From positions 9,548,001 to 9,612,000 of the forward strand of contig AP026542.1 of assembly GCA_026075535.2 (NCBI GenBank): a stretch of DNA of 64,000 nucleotides, given 5' to 3'. The stretch is from Tricholoma matsutake (lineage: Eukaryota; Basidiomycota; Agaricomycetes; Agaricales; Tricholomataceae). The translations under genes were made by a program, and so were the position numbers. A model generated the notes under the pieces. It did not search any database and was not told the DNA's origin. It saw nothing but the letters and a program-made list of their open reading frames with translations. Every line of letters begins with the position of its first letter. The first letter of the stretch is position 1. This document shows, in pieces, positions 10,819 through 21,976 of this stretch.

Positions 10819-12118
10819 CAAGGGGGCACCAGCCCAGGAATCCCATACCGGTACCTGGTTAGTTAGTCCAGCCTCAGGGCATGAAAAAAAAAATGTGACA
10901 CCTCTGGAACAGGGCCTCAGAATGCAAAATTAAGTACATAAAAGCATGTTACAGGACCTACAGATGGTATGGAGAGTGGTTCAGCCCCACCAGAGGCTAT
11001 AAAACAGTTTAAACACCCAAAAACAAGTCAAATAACATACCACTTCCATATTTGGATATTGTAAAAAATTATGTCATGGGATCTGCCAATGGCAATTGAA
11101 AGCACATCTATCCCTATCAAAAGGATGGATTCTATTCAAGGGTCTATAGTACGTTACAAATCACATGTGTAAATGTACTGAACATTAATGATATGAATAA
11201 AGACTACAATTTCCAAAGCACTATCTATTATTGACACTGAGGGATATGCACTCTGTCCAGATTGCAATAGCTGCATAAAGTGTGGCAAGATTGGGCTGGC
11301 TAACCTCGAGACAGTGAGACTGAGGGGATTGATGCCGACAAAGCAGAGGGGGACAATTTCGGTGAAGAACAGGAGGGCAAAGACTCAGCAAGTGGCATTT
11401 TTTTGGAGGGAGGTGAAGATCTTGACAGCATTGTGAGTGCAGAAAGGGAAGAGGTCAGCATAGACGTTCCAATCATGTGAGAAGAATCAACTGGCAGTGT
11501 GAGACCTATCTCATAACAGTGAGGATTGCTTACCACATCTAATCAATTGAACAACCGAACAACCAGAAGTGGCAGTGAAAACAACAATGAAATGACCGAA
11601 AGTAGTGAAAACAGCGTGAACACTGCAAATGCAAACACAGAAGTGGGTGCGACATCATCTAACAAAGTAAATCACAAACCACCAGCAACTGAACCTGAAA
11701 TTCCCAAGGAATCAGGGCAGTCAAAGCGTAAATGGGTTCCACAACAACTCGCTGATGCATTGAATGGGTGTTTATGTGGATTGGTCCTCAATGGTTCATT
11801 GGGTGGGGTCCTCAAATGCAAACAAGCTGGCTGCAAGACTCAGTGGGTAAGTACATTGTATTGTGGGTGTTCTTTTGACTCACCTTATGTGTCTAGTATC
11901 ACCTTCAGTGTGTAGAACTTGAGCAAGAGCCATGAAGTTGGGTGTGCATGGCTTGTGAGGCATTGGGGCGAGGATGCGGAGGGAAGGGCCAATGCAGATG
12001 ATGTCATATTACTATATTTAGACATGTGCCTGATTACATAGTTAGTTAGTCCACCTTGGTACACCCTTAGCAAAAAAATTGACCCTGGGTCTCATTTTTT
12101 GATCCCGGTGCCCCCTTG
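10819..12118 (+). mobile_element. hAT-like element carrying a PHD-finger ORF
   Basis: The ends are CAAGGGGGCACC and GGTGCCCCCTTG, perfect 12-bp inverted repeats. The 8-bp flanks CTTATATC (10811-10818) and CTTATATT (12119-12126) match at 7 of 8. The word TTAGTTAGTCC followed by an A-run occurs near both ends (10862 and 12043), as in the relative at 31558-32495. An 8-bp duplication with a short terminal repeat is typical of hAT transposons. No hAT transposase is recognisable in the 1.3 kb; only the PHD-like gene at 11526-12001 is. Confidence 0.75.
11526..12001 (+). pseudogene. PHD-finger-like protein fragment within the hAT element
   Basis: The exon 11526-11846 encodes an Asn/Thr/Ser-rich region, then KRKWVPQQLADALNGCLCG and LKCKQAGCKTQW. 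A 50-nt GT-AG intron (11847-11896) joins it to YHLQCVELEQEP, an in-frame TGA (11933-11935) and SWVCMACEALG. The spacing C-x-C, C-x4-C, H-x2-C, W-x-C-x2-C is that of a PHD zinc finger, a reader of histone tails. The true start may lie upstream. The TGA fits a decayed Arg CGA. From memory, similar short PHD proteins are repeated in Agaricomycetes; a role in the element is inference. Confidence 0.6.
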
Positions 12119-12203
12119 CTTATATTATGTTTTGATGCTTACATACTCTAACCATAACCTCAACCTCAACCCAGGTTTGGTTGCCAAACAGACTATAAAT
12201 TAG

Positions 12204-13639
12204 TAAGCTAGTAAATCTGCTTATCTCCCTCACCCATCAATAATATCATTGACTTCAACCTTGTAAGGTATCCCACCTAGCCCACCCAATGTAGGCTGCC
12301 CTTTGATATCATGTAAGCAATAGATAATGGACTGATAACAGATCAAATCATAGATCAAGCTTGGCACAATGAGATCAATGTGATGGGCAACTCGGCTACT
12401 TCCAATGTTGCCATCAACGTTTCTGTGCCACATCGCACTCATCATCCCCCATGACAAGCTCACTATTCCACTCATTCTGCACCCATTTCCTTCACTTTTT
12501 TTGGTAGATAATACTTATATATGTGCATAGAGTGTTATTAAACAATCAATTTCGCTTTTACACCCATTTTGGGCCTATAACAAACATCTTCTCTTGATAA
12601 AGAGAGGAGTAGAGGTCTCTTTTTCCATTGAGGGGCTCTACTACATGTGCATGGGTATATAATTATATTTAGAGCTATGTACACAAGTGTTATTTGTGCT
12701 GTATGAGGTAGGAAGGGAGGGAAGGGAGAGAAGTGAGAGAGTGACCAAAGAGGGTAACCTGTAATGAGCATGTACATGCTCCACAGTCACCAGGGTGTAT
12801 GTAGAAGGATGGAGGGATGTATGTAGAGGTTGGGAATGAAGTTGGGAGAGCTGGGAGTGAGGAGTTGTGTGTCAATGCAGCTGTATGGGGAGGGGGAGAG
12901 GTTATCACTTACCTACACTCCTGGGCCTTCCACTTCTAATATTGGCATTGAAAAAGAACAGGATAGTTATAGTGAATGATCTGATATGCCCCCTAAAGAC
13001 TCTAGAGTGGTCAGTATAGACAGAAAAGACAATGAGGAGTGAGGAGGAGGAATGCTTACTCTGAGAGATCCGTGGAGCCAAAAAGTTTGCTTTCTTTGAT
13101 TCCTAGGTCTGATATAAAAGTATAATTAAGGTTAGTAGAGGTTATGGCAGGGGGATAAGGTTCTGTCTCACTAGGGCATGGGTTCCCCATCAACATAGGT
13201 GAACTTCACTCACCATGGAGCACGCACCTTACCTGGCATCTGGATATTCTTCCAACCATTTAGTATAGTCCATTCCCTGATAAAAATAGCCTAGATACAA
13301 TCCTGAAAGTCAAAACTTCATCCTCCAATGTAGGGTTTTCACCTACTCACCTATTCTCCTTGTCACTCTATGCCAGCTCATATAGCCCATTAGTGACAGT
13401 GTATACAGGTATACCAAGGCATTATTAGCAATATTAACACCTCAGGACAGTCCATGAGTCTGTAAAAGAGAGGTGAAGAGTCAATGTGAGGAGGTAGGTT
13501 ACAGTCACTCACCCAAGGTACATAATACTGCAATTGCTTGGTGTAGTTGCATATATATATATATTTAAATCCCATTTATTCTCCTTTGTGGCGTACCATA
13601 TGTAAGAGACTAAAAATAAATGTTATGTACTCTGCCTCG
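12204..13639. other. no gene recognised
   Basis: AT-rich DNA with a purine-rich patch (12705-12745) and a short TA repeat near 13550-13563. No coding motifs or paired termini were found on either strand. Confidence 0.4.
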
Positions 13640-13754
13640 TCCATCCCTCTGGTGTGATGTCCTCATCATTTGCTTTGAGGGGCCATCTAGTGGCCCTCAA
13701 GTGCTGTATGTGCTGAAATAAGTGGTGCTGGCCCGTGGATAGTGTAGTTGCGCT

Positions 13755-14899
13755 CTAGGTGTTGCTTGCTGTGTGCAGCGCTCTTCTCTTGTCTCTCCCT
13801 TCTCTCTGTCCTCTCCTCTGTTGCTCCTCCTCTAGCATTTGTAGATCTCCAAATGTACTGTGCCATCTCCCTGTCTCTGCAATAAATGTGAACAAAGCAT
13901 GTAGTGTCTTGGTTGTGGTGAATAACTTCGTCAGATTGATGTCCCTTCCTCCCATGCTGTTTTGTAGCTTCTGTCTGGCTGCCCGGTGGGCCTGGCAATG
14001 TAGCATGAGGTGCTGTATGGTTTCATCATCCTGTTGGCATGCAGGGCAAGTGGGTGAGTCTGCTTTCCTGATATGGTGTAGGTGCTTAGCTAGTGGTGTA
14101 TGCCCCGTTCTCAGCTGTGACAGCACACTCGCCAACTTCCTCAGCAGTGGCGTGACCAAGTTGATGTACTTGGTTGATGGGGTCTTTGGGTCTGGTTCTT
14201 CATCCTATTGTATTGGGGTGAGATTTGCCATAGTCTCTGTGCCCTTTTCTTCAGTCGCCCTCCATGCGCTTGTATTACTGCTGATTTGCTGTGGGGGAGT
14301 CTCTTCTTCAGGAGCTTCAGTAGGCTGTTGGTATTGCTGCTTCCCTCCATTACCGCTTTTTTTGCCTGGTCATCTGCTCTCTTGTTCCCCTCCACCCCCT
14401 TGTGCCCTGGTACCCATATGACCTTTATCTTTATCCTGCTGCGTTTCCTCCATAGAGCTACAATGCTTTCTTGGAAGGCATCGAAAATGTAGTGCCCTGG
14501 GTTGGGCTTGGTTAATAGCATGGCTGCAATGGCAGCCTGGTTGTCAATATATATGTTCACTGACCGTACCCCCCATTCATTGCTTATCAGCTTTGTGCCT
14601 AGCAAGGCACCAACCCCTTCTCCTTCATATACTGTGTGGTGTTGTGTTGAGCCAAGTTGGTGATGTAGCTTCATTTTCAGCCTTCTGTTCCTGTAGAGGA
14701 CCGCCCCAGCGCCTACCTTTCCCTCCATGCCCAAGCCATCTGTGAACACATTGACATCTGGGTTTTCTCTCGCTATTGCCTCTATGGCCTTTTTGACGTC
14801 TGTGGCAACTTCTGTCGTTATCCTGGACTTCCACCTGGTGTTGTATCTCACTGCCTTCACTATCTCGACATTTTGCAGTTTGATGCTGTACCTATGCAT
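13755..14899 (-). pseudogene. LINE RNase H and C-terminal zinc motif
   Basis: The frame 14899-14141 has NVFTDGLGMEGKVGAGAVLY (first catalytic Asp), ELEGEG-like YEGEGVGALLGTKLI, IYIDNQAAI and VIWVPGHKGVEGNKRADDQA, the four RNase H blocks. The overlapping frame 14159-13755 gives QLRTGHTPLAKHLHHIRKAD, CPACQQDDETIQHLMLHC, the zinc-like C-terminus of such LINEs. RNase H would remove the RNA template after first-strand synthesis. This is one of the better-preserved parts of the element. Confidence 0.85.
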
Positions 14900-15118
14900 C
14901 AGGTTGTGTAGTGGGGTAGGGTGTCACTTGACTAGTTTGTTAGCTGCATTTTGGACCAGTTTGTGTAGTGGGTGTGCAGGTGGTAGCATCACCAGACGTA
15001 TTGCGACACAATGTCAATATTTGTCTACCAGTAGCAGGAAGGGCATTAGCCCCACCATTACCTCTGCTATGTCTGTGGCTGTGGTCAACATGACCCCGGT
15101 GATCATGACTGCTGCACA

Positions 15119-16552
15119 TCATTGTACTGAGGTGAGTTTCCTCAGTGCAGCTTGTCTGGTTTTTCCATCCCTTGTTTTCTTACTGATGTTCTGTTGGGGC
15201 ATTAAGAAGATGTCAGCAGTGTACAACATTCGTGGGACTGCAATAGCCAGGTATAGCTGTCTGAGGTACTTAGCGTGTGCTCCTCTGAATGCTCGTGCAA
15301 TTCTGCTGAAGTGGATTACCCAGTCTTGTCCTTTTGCAAGGGCGGCCATGCATTGGCCCTTCCAGTTTAATTTATTGTCAATGATCACCCCCAGGAATCT
15401 TGCCATTTCCTTCGATGGGATGCGCTGGTTGCCTAATATCAGCGCTCTTCGTGGTGTTGGTATCTTCTTTCTTGGGTTTACTGGGTTCAGGATTAGCTTT
15501 CTAGTGATATCGAGGAGCTGGAACTTTTCTACTCCAAACTCACAGTTGTGTAGCTTGGCCCAATCAAAAATGCCATTCATGCCATTCATTATACCATGGA
15601 TTTTCTCATGTGTTTCTGTGAAGTCCTTACCTGTCACTACCACTGCCGTGTTGTTGACAAAGAGCAGGATTTGCTCCCCTGCTTTGTGGTCTGTAATCTT
15701 TAGTAGGTCAGCATTGTATATGAGGTAGGAGATTCCTGAGTGCAGATCTCCCTGGTCCAGGCCATTCACTACTATGAATGCTTCTGTCTGGTGTTCATCG
15801 AAGGAGAGGGTAGTACATCTGTTGTGTAGCCATCTCTTTATCCATTGGGCCTGTTCCTGTGGAATACCGTGCTTTCTCATGTCATGTATTAGTTGGCCAA
15901 TGTCTACACTGGGGAACACACTTTTTACGTCAAGGAAGAGGGTGGATGCTACCTGCCCCTTCCTCCATGCATCCTTCACTGTCTTCGTAAGCAGGTGTAT
16001 CGAGTCTGTCGTGGTGCATCTTGGCCTGGCTCCGAAGTGGTTTGCTGGGAGTATGTTATATTTCTCACACCTTGTTATCATTTCTTCTGCTTGGCAGCTG
16101 TTGAGCAGTCTAGCTAATCCGTCTGATAAGACTATGGGGCACCACGCTGATGGGATCGTGTAGTCTGATTTTCCGGGCTTTTTGAGGACCAACATCTCTG
16201 TGAACAACCATTCCTGTGGGTAGTATTTTAGTGTGTTAGGGGCTCGGAATAGTGGCCTGAGGTGTGGGACTAAGAGTTCTCTGGTGTGAATGAGTACAGA
16301 ATTTGTGACTGAGCCACTTCTACTGGCTTTGTATGGTTTCATTCTCTTGATTGCCCGGTGTATCTGTTGGTCTGCAATGTTCTGGAAAGTCCATTGTGGT
16401 GGTGGGTACCTGTATCTGACAGGGGGCAGAGTTAGATTTGGGTTAGTCTGCGGAAAGAAGGTTTTATATAGGAGCTGGCCTTTATCTGTATTGTCTGCTG
16501 CCTCTCTGAGTATGCATTTCTTCATGGGGTCTCTTACTTGTAGGGTGTGCAT
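15119..16552 (-). pseudogene. LINE reverse transcriptase
   Basis: A 477-residue frame spans most of the RT. It shows AIKRMKPYKASRSGSVTNSV (fingers), the W-PIVLSDGLARL segment, STLFLDVKSVFPSVD with an intact first catalytic Asp, and NGLDQGDLHSGISYLIYNADL (G-PQG-like). At the catalytic loop it reads LLFVNNTAVVV where FVDDTA is expected: both metal-binding Asp codons are Asn (AACAAC). The enzyme would be dead even without further damage. RFLGVIIDNKLNWK follows. Confidence 0.88.
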
Positions 16553-16559
16553 CTGTTGG

Positions 16560-17760
16560 CAGTGCCATCATAAGCTTACTTGCCTGCCATACACTGGCTT
16601 CATCTAGCCCCTCTAGCCACCCCATCCAGTGTTCTGCTTTTGCATGTCAGATTTTTTCAGAGTAGCAGTTGCATTGTTGCCAATATTCCTTGTAGACTGG
16701 GTGAGATGGGTTTGCTCGTTGGAATTTCACCCTTCCTCCTAGCTGTTGCATTTTCTTCTTCTCGCTTACCAGCTCTGTTGACCACCACCTTTTTGAGTAT
16801 GGGCTTGGTTTTGATATCTTGACATGTTTCCTGACGGCATCTTGAATGGCATTGTTGTTGAGTTCATCAAGTGTCCTGTCAAAACTCTGTGTGTCCACGA
16901 GTTCTGTGGGGGGAGCTAGGTTATCGAGGTTGTTTTTGAGGGTTGATATCAACTCCAGCCAGTTGGCCAGTCTAAAGTTTGGTCTGGGCTTTGAGGTGAC
17001 TTTCGGTGCTACAATATCAAGCTGTGTGATGATGGGGTAGTGGTCAGTCTTTACTGGTCTTGAGGCATCGTCTGTGGTGCACTTGACTATACTATCTACG
17101 AGCTCTTTGTTGCAGAAGACGTTATCAACCCTGGTGTGATTCCCTGTGCTGTGGGATTTCAACATTGGGATGAAGGGCGGCAGCGTCATCTTCATGTTAT
17201 GGTGCCCCAGCATGTTTAGCAGTGGTTGTGTGAGATCCAGGTTCTCGTGAGTGAAGAGGTGTGTGTTATGGGGTTTGTCCCATAACGGGTGGTGCCGGTT
17301 GAAGTTGCCTAGCCATATAGTGTTTAACAGGCCTGCTGTGCACTGCTGTAGGTCTCAGTTTTGCATGTATGTGGACAAGTGTGTTAGGATGCTATTGTTA
17401 TCGCAGTCATTATAAATGTTTATAATATGAAGCATACCAAATTCTCCCATCATTTCTATTGTGGTTATGTCTGGGTGTTGGAGTTGGATTTGCTTCCACG
17501 TGTCTGTTGGTAGGTCAGCATTCACGAGGGTTACCGACCTTGTTAGATCTGGGTGTTCCTTGTGTGTGATGGGGTACATTGTGACTCATTGTCTGTTAGC
17601 CTGGGTCTTACCATTGAAGTCGATGTAGGGTTCCTGGATTGCACATATGTTGTAGTTTTCTCATCTCAGGCTCGCTAGCAAGTCCAATTGGCTTATCAGT
17701 GATTTGTTAACGTTCTGCTGTCATATGTTCAGTGGTCTACTATGCTGATTCTCTTGCAGG
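16560..17760 (-). pseudogene. LINE endonuclease domain
   Basis: Fragmented frames carry ICAIQEPYIDFNGKTQ (catalytic Glu), IINIYNDC, WLGNFNRHHPLWD and TDHYPIITQ. These are motifs of the exonuclease-endonuclease-phosphatase fold used to nick target DNA. The expected GDFN is GNFN, replacing a catalytic Asp by Asn. Stops lie near 17345, 17585 and 17660. Confidence 0.8.
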
Positions 17761-18054
17761 TCCTCAGACATATTTGAGTGGTGTGGCTTCTCTTCCATTT
17801 GGTGTCCCCTTTGGTAGTGGCCCTGGTCCTCACTCATTCGGGTCTTGGTCCCCCCAGCTCATTTGTTCCCATGGCAGTTCCCTGCATTCCTCTTGCTGGT
17901 GTTGGCCATTTTCCATTTGTAGTCCCGTGAAGAACCCATCTATGGTTGCCTGTGCAGGCCTTGTTGGCCAGCCATTATCCTGCATCCTGTTCTGCTGGTC
18001 TGGCTGCCTCCCTTGTCTTTGCCTAGTCTCTTGCCAGTTGTCCATAAAACATTG

Positions 18055-19304
18055 TTAATGTTGTGCATCTGTATATTGCATGTTTTGCCTCTCATTTTGG
18101 TGTGGTCTTTGCGGTTGGTTCTCCCTGTATGAGTCCGTATCATTTAGCAGCTTCCAGGAGTCCAGGCTGGATGTTGGGTAGTACTTATATTTGTTTTCTG
18201 GCACCTGACTCTTGTTTTTCTCTTTTTCTGCTTTAAACCTCGCACATTCTCTGTCTGCCACTCTGTGTCCTCTAGCTATCTCCCCTATGCAGTTGGAGCA
18301 TTTGAACTTTGCAGTATCCATGATGGTGCAGGCTGAAGTGTGGTGGTGTTCTGCACACCGTGTGCATGTGTCTTCTTTCTCTTTGCAGGTTACAGTGCAG
18401 TGCCCATACTTCTGGCATTTCAGGCATCTCCTGGGCTCGGTTAGCATCTTACGGATGCTCACATGCTTACCTTCAATGAAAATCCCATTCCAGATTGCCC
18501 GGTTTGTGTCTTTGTGCTGGTTGAATCCAAAGATTACATGGGCGGCTCTTTGGTTTTCTGCTCATAGGTGTAGGGGTTTTATGTACTTCGAGAAGGCTAT
18601 CAATTTCTCTGCTAGCCCATTGTCTTCTTCCAGCTTTGCGTGGGTGTAGCTGGCACCTGCATCGAAGGTAGTTGGCACAAATTCTGCTATAACGTAGTGT
18701 AGCTTGTTCTGTATGGTCAAGGTCCCATCGTAGAACCTCATAAACTACTCCTGAACATCCCTTTTTCATAACCATTCCGCTGCTTCTGGCTCATTTACTT
18801 GGTACAGAATGTCTCCATTGCATAGTTTTCTTGCTGCTAGGAAGGCAGTGTGTCACGGTTTGTCAAGGCCTTCCCATCCCATTAGATCTAGCGCAGTATT
18901 CGCCTTGGTTACCAGCTCTTTTTCTGTCAGGTCGGGCAGTGTATCATCTGCATTGCTAGTGTCATTTCTGTTCCTTTGTACGAGGATTTGCTTGTCAGCA
19001 GCTGCCCCTCTCACAATAACTTCTGCATGAGTGTTCTTCTTGTACTGTGAGCTACGGCTGCATATGTGATCAGGGCCTGGGCCAGCATCGGCGCAGTCAT
19101 ATCTGTAGTCTCAGCCATCTTTTCTGTTAGCTCCTGTGTGGCCTGGGCTAATTGTTCGGCCGTCTCCTGGAATCCATCTTTGAATTTGTCCATCTGCCTT
19201 GTTATCATTTTAGCTGTGTCCATTACATGCTCTACTGTGTCCCTCATAAGAAGAAACCTAGCATTGGTCATCTTTGAGTCTGGGGCTGTGTTGCTTATGT
19301 GCAT
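18055..19304 (-). pseudogene. LINE ORF1, coiled coil plus zinc knuckles
   Basis: The start at 19304 gives a 97-residue frame with a long amphipathic helix (QMDKFKDGFQETAEQLAQ and similar). A broken middle follows, with DLDHTEQATLRYS-type sequence in 18775-18473. The C-terminal frame 18462-18055 has CLKCQKYGHCTVTC, CTRCAEHHHTSAC and CSNC, successive CCHC-type knuckles. ORF1 proteins coat LINE RNA. Several frameshifts separate the parts. Confidence 0.75.
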
Positions 19305-19336
19305 ATTTAAAGGGATAAAAGGTTGAAATTGGGATC

Positions 19337-21499
19337 ACATATGGAGAAGTGTATCTGTGTTGGGTATCCTGAGGGATACAAGGGTTATGTTCTATAATCC
19401 TGTTACAAGGAGGGTTGTTATTTGTGAGAGGGCAGACTTTGATGAACAATACAATTGGAATAACCATCTCCTTTCATCACCCTCCACTACCCTCAAACCT
19501 CCTACCGACAACACTACCACCCCTGATACTGGGAAGAATTATGTTCCACTACACTCTCCAGATGGCAACAATAACAATGATGAAAATGTGCCCAGAATAG
19601 AAGAAGTGATACCACCTGATATGCCAGCACCATCACCAGACAATATGGACAACTTGGAACCACCTGCAGATAATGACCCTGACCCTTATGATAATAATGA
19701 CAATGGCAATGATAATAATGGCACACCATCATCTTCATCATCTTCATCATTGGATGAAGAATCTGTAAATTTGCCTATAGCTATATGAAGGGCACCATGG
19801 AATAAGAAACCACCTGGTGAATGGTGGAAACTATGTCAACCTACTCCAGCTATACCATCCAGTGATGAAGAAGATGAGAGGGAAGATAATGATGATGGTG
19901 ACAACTTAGAAGAGGCCAATATGTTATCAATATCAGAGCCATCATCTTATAAGGATGCTTTAAAGACTATGGAGGCTAGGCAATGGAAGGAAGCTGCATT
20001 AGAAGAAATAAATGCACACTTGGAGAATCAAACTTGGACAGTAATAAAATTGCCACCTGGTCAGAAAGCAATTGGGTCAAAATGGGTCTTCAAGGTGAAA
20101 CAGAATGCAGATGGGACAATAGAGCAATATAAAGCCAGAGTAGTTGCCAAAGGCTATAATCAACATCCTGGATATGATTACCAGGAAATCTTCACACCTA
20201 CTATGTGATTAGGCACTATTTGAACTGTATTGGCTTTGGCAGCAATAGAGGACTTACACTTCATTCAGTTGATATATCTCATGCATTTATCAATGGAGAT
20301 ATTGATACAGAAATTTATATGAAACAACCTGAAGGATTTGAACAAGGTGGTCCAAACTATGTCTGCAAACTGAACAAGTCCCTTTATGGGTTAAAGCAGT
20401 CAGCACATCTATGGAGTGAAAAATTGGGAGCAGTGTTGACCAAGATGGGATTCGAGAGAACACACCCCGACCCCCCCCTACACACCCCCGAATGGGATGG
20501 CATTCATGTTATTGTGCCAATCTTTGTGGATGATATTACTTTGGCATCTGCATCAAAAGCAGCATTGGACACATTTGTTGAAGAACTGGCCAAGCATTTT
20601 AAACTCCAGGATCTGGGACCTACATCATTCCTTTTAGGTATAGAAATTACAAGAGATAGGCCAAAGCAAACCATATTCCTCTCCCAGTGACAGTACATCT
20701 TGAACAAATTGGAGGAATTTGGAATGCCGATTGTTATCCAGTGGGCACACCTATGGCTCCTGGGTCTAGTTTATCAAAGGAACAATGCCCCACAACACCA
20801 GAGGAGATGGGAGAAATGCAGAACATCCCTTATATGAATGCAGTTGGATCACTCATGTACCTGGCCACCACCACTCATCCCAATATTGCTTATACTGCAG
20901 GAGTTTTGGCACAATTTAATTCAAATCCTGGAATGACACATTAGAAGGCAGTCAAACACCTATTCCACTACCTAAAGGGGACCACAAACATGAAGTTGGT
21001 ATACAAACCTGATCCCTTGGTGCAAGATCCCTTTGTTGCATTCAGTGATGCAGACCATGGAGGCAATCAAGACAATGGAAAGTCTACAACTGGATATTTG
21101 GTTAAAGTGGGATCAGGAGCTGTTTGTTGGTCTAGCAAGCTGCAGCCTATAGTGACACTGTCAATGACTGAAGCAGAGTATGTGGCAGCTGTAGTGGCAG
21201 GAAAAGAAATATGCTGGATGCGGAATATGTTTGGGGAATTGGGATACAAGCCATCACTGCAACCTTCAAAGCTGTTCATTGATAACCAGTCATGCATGAC
21301 TGTGGCAAAGAACCCAGAACATCATGGGCAGATGAAACATTTAGATCTGGCATTTTATTGGTTGAGGGATATGGTGGAGCAGAAGATGATGATGCCACAC
21401 TATTTGCAAACCACTGAAATGCCAGCAGACTTATTGACAAAGGCATTGACAAAACCCCAGGTTGAGAAATTGTGGGCATTAATGGGCTTGGAGAATTAG
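19337..21499 (+). pseudogene. Ty1/copia pol: integrase C-terminus, RT, RNase H
   Basis: Coding starts directly at the LINE border with KCICVGYPEGYKGYVFYNP, the conserved GY-xxxKGY end of copia integrase. An acidic linker follows. RT has ALKTMEARQWKEAALEEI, GSKWVFKVKQNADGTIEQYK, VDISHAFINGDI, LNKSLYGLKQSAHLW and FVDDITLAS with an intact DD pair. RNase H has FSDADHGG, SSKLQPIVTLSMTEAEYVA and IDNQSC, ending PADLLTKAL. Breaks lie near 19787, 20206, 20690 and 20944. The 5' half is absent, lost or displaced when the LINE arrived. Confidence 0.9.
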
Positions 21500-21541
21500 G
21501 GGGAAGTAAATGGATTGAGCAAGTGTTTAATCAGGTGGAAG

Positions 21542-21975
21542 TGTTGAATACAGTGATGAAACACTTGCTACATAGTCCAACAGACTTATTACTATACTTG
21601 TTAGATTGTAGATATTATGACTAGAACTCATTTACTTCATATCTCACTTTGTACTATAGCTATAGCTTAGATTTTTGGACCCAGACGTAGGGGGTAACGC
21701 AGACGTGATATAGTGGACACCTAGTTTCATGCCTTGCAGTTGCCTGGCATGACAGGAACAAACAAAAGTGAAATCCTACTATGTCTGGGAAACTAGACAC
21801 AAGATTGATTTGGATAAAGTGCAATACACATTACTATTATTGAACCTGTGTTATAAGTGTGTTGCAGACAGTTGACTTGAGTTGCTGACTAGTGTTATAC
21901 ACTAGTAGAATTTGTCATAAGGTTTAACAGTCGTTGGGTCTGGGTTGTCTCACATCAGTCCATCATTACCAGTAG
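21542..21975 (+). repeat. probable 3' LTR of the copia element
   Basis: A purine tract AGGGGGAAG lies directly after the pol stop (21500-21508), and a second one ends at 21541. TGTTGAATACAG then begins, like the TGTTGGAA start of the candidate copia LTR at 1278. The right border is not visible, because no second LTR is present. Confidence 0.35.
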
Positions 21976-21976
21976 A

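Larger units (their letters stand above)
10274..12195. mobile_element. palindromic MITE, interrupted by a hAT-like element
   Basis: The terminal inverted repeats begin GGTCTGGTTGGCAACC and end GGTTGCCAAACAGACTA. Flanking 8-bp sequences TAACTTAG (10266-10273) and TAAATTAG (12196-12203) match at 7 of 8 positions, as expected for a hAT-type target duplication. Arms of about 140 bp are inverted copies: 10274-10413 pairs with 10748-10818 plus 12127-12195. The right arm is split exactly where the element 10819-12118 sits. Without that insertion the MITE is about 0.6 kb and has no coding capacity. Confidence 0.75.
13640..19335 (-). mobile_element. LINE (Tad/I-like) with ORF1, endonuclease, RT and RNase H
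   Basis: A nearly full-length non-LTR retrotransposon on the minus strand. Sense order is ORF1 with CCHC zinc knuckles, an apurinic-like endonuclease, RT, RNase H and a C-terminal CCHC-type zinc motif. RNase H after RT and multi-knuckle ORF1 place it near the I/Tad group. The 5' end at about 19335 abuts copia sequence directly. The 3' border near 13640 is approximate, as no clean A-tail or target duplication was seen. It has many stops and catalytic changes and is inactive. Confidence 0.85.

Noticed and set aside
14727..15728. A 333-codon open frame on the plus strand, and a 220-codon one at 13759-14421
   Set aside because: Both are antisense to the LINE RT and RNase H, whose conserved motifs on the minus strand explain the sequence; the plus-strand products show no domain.
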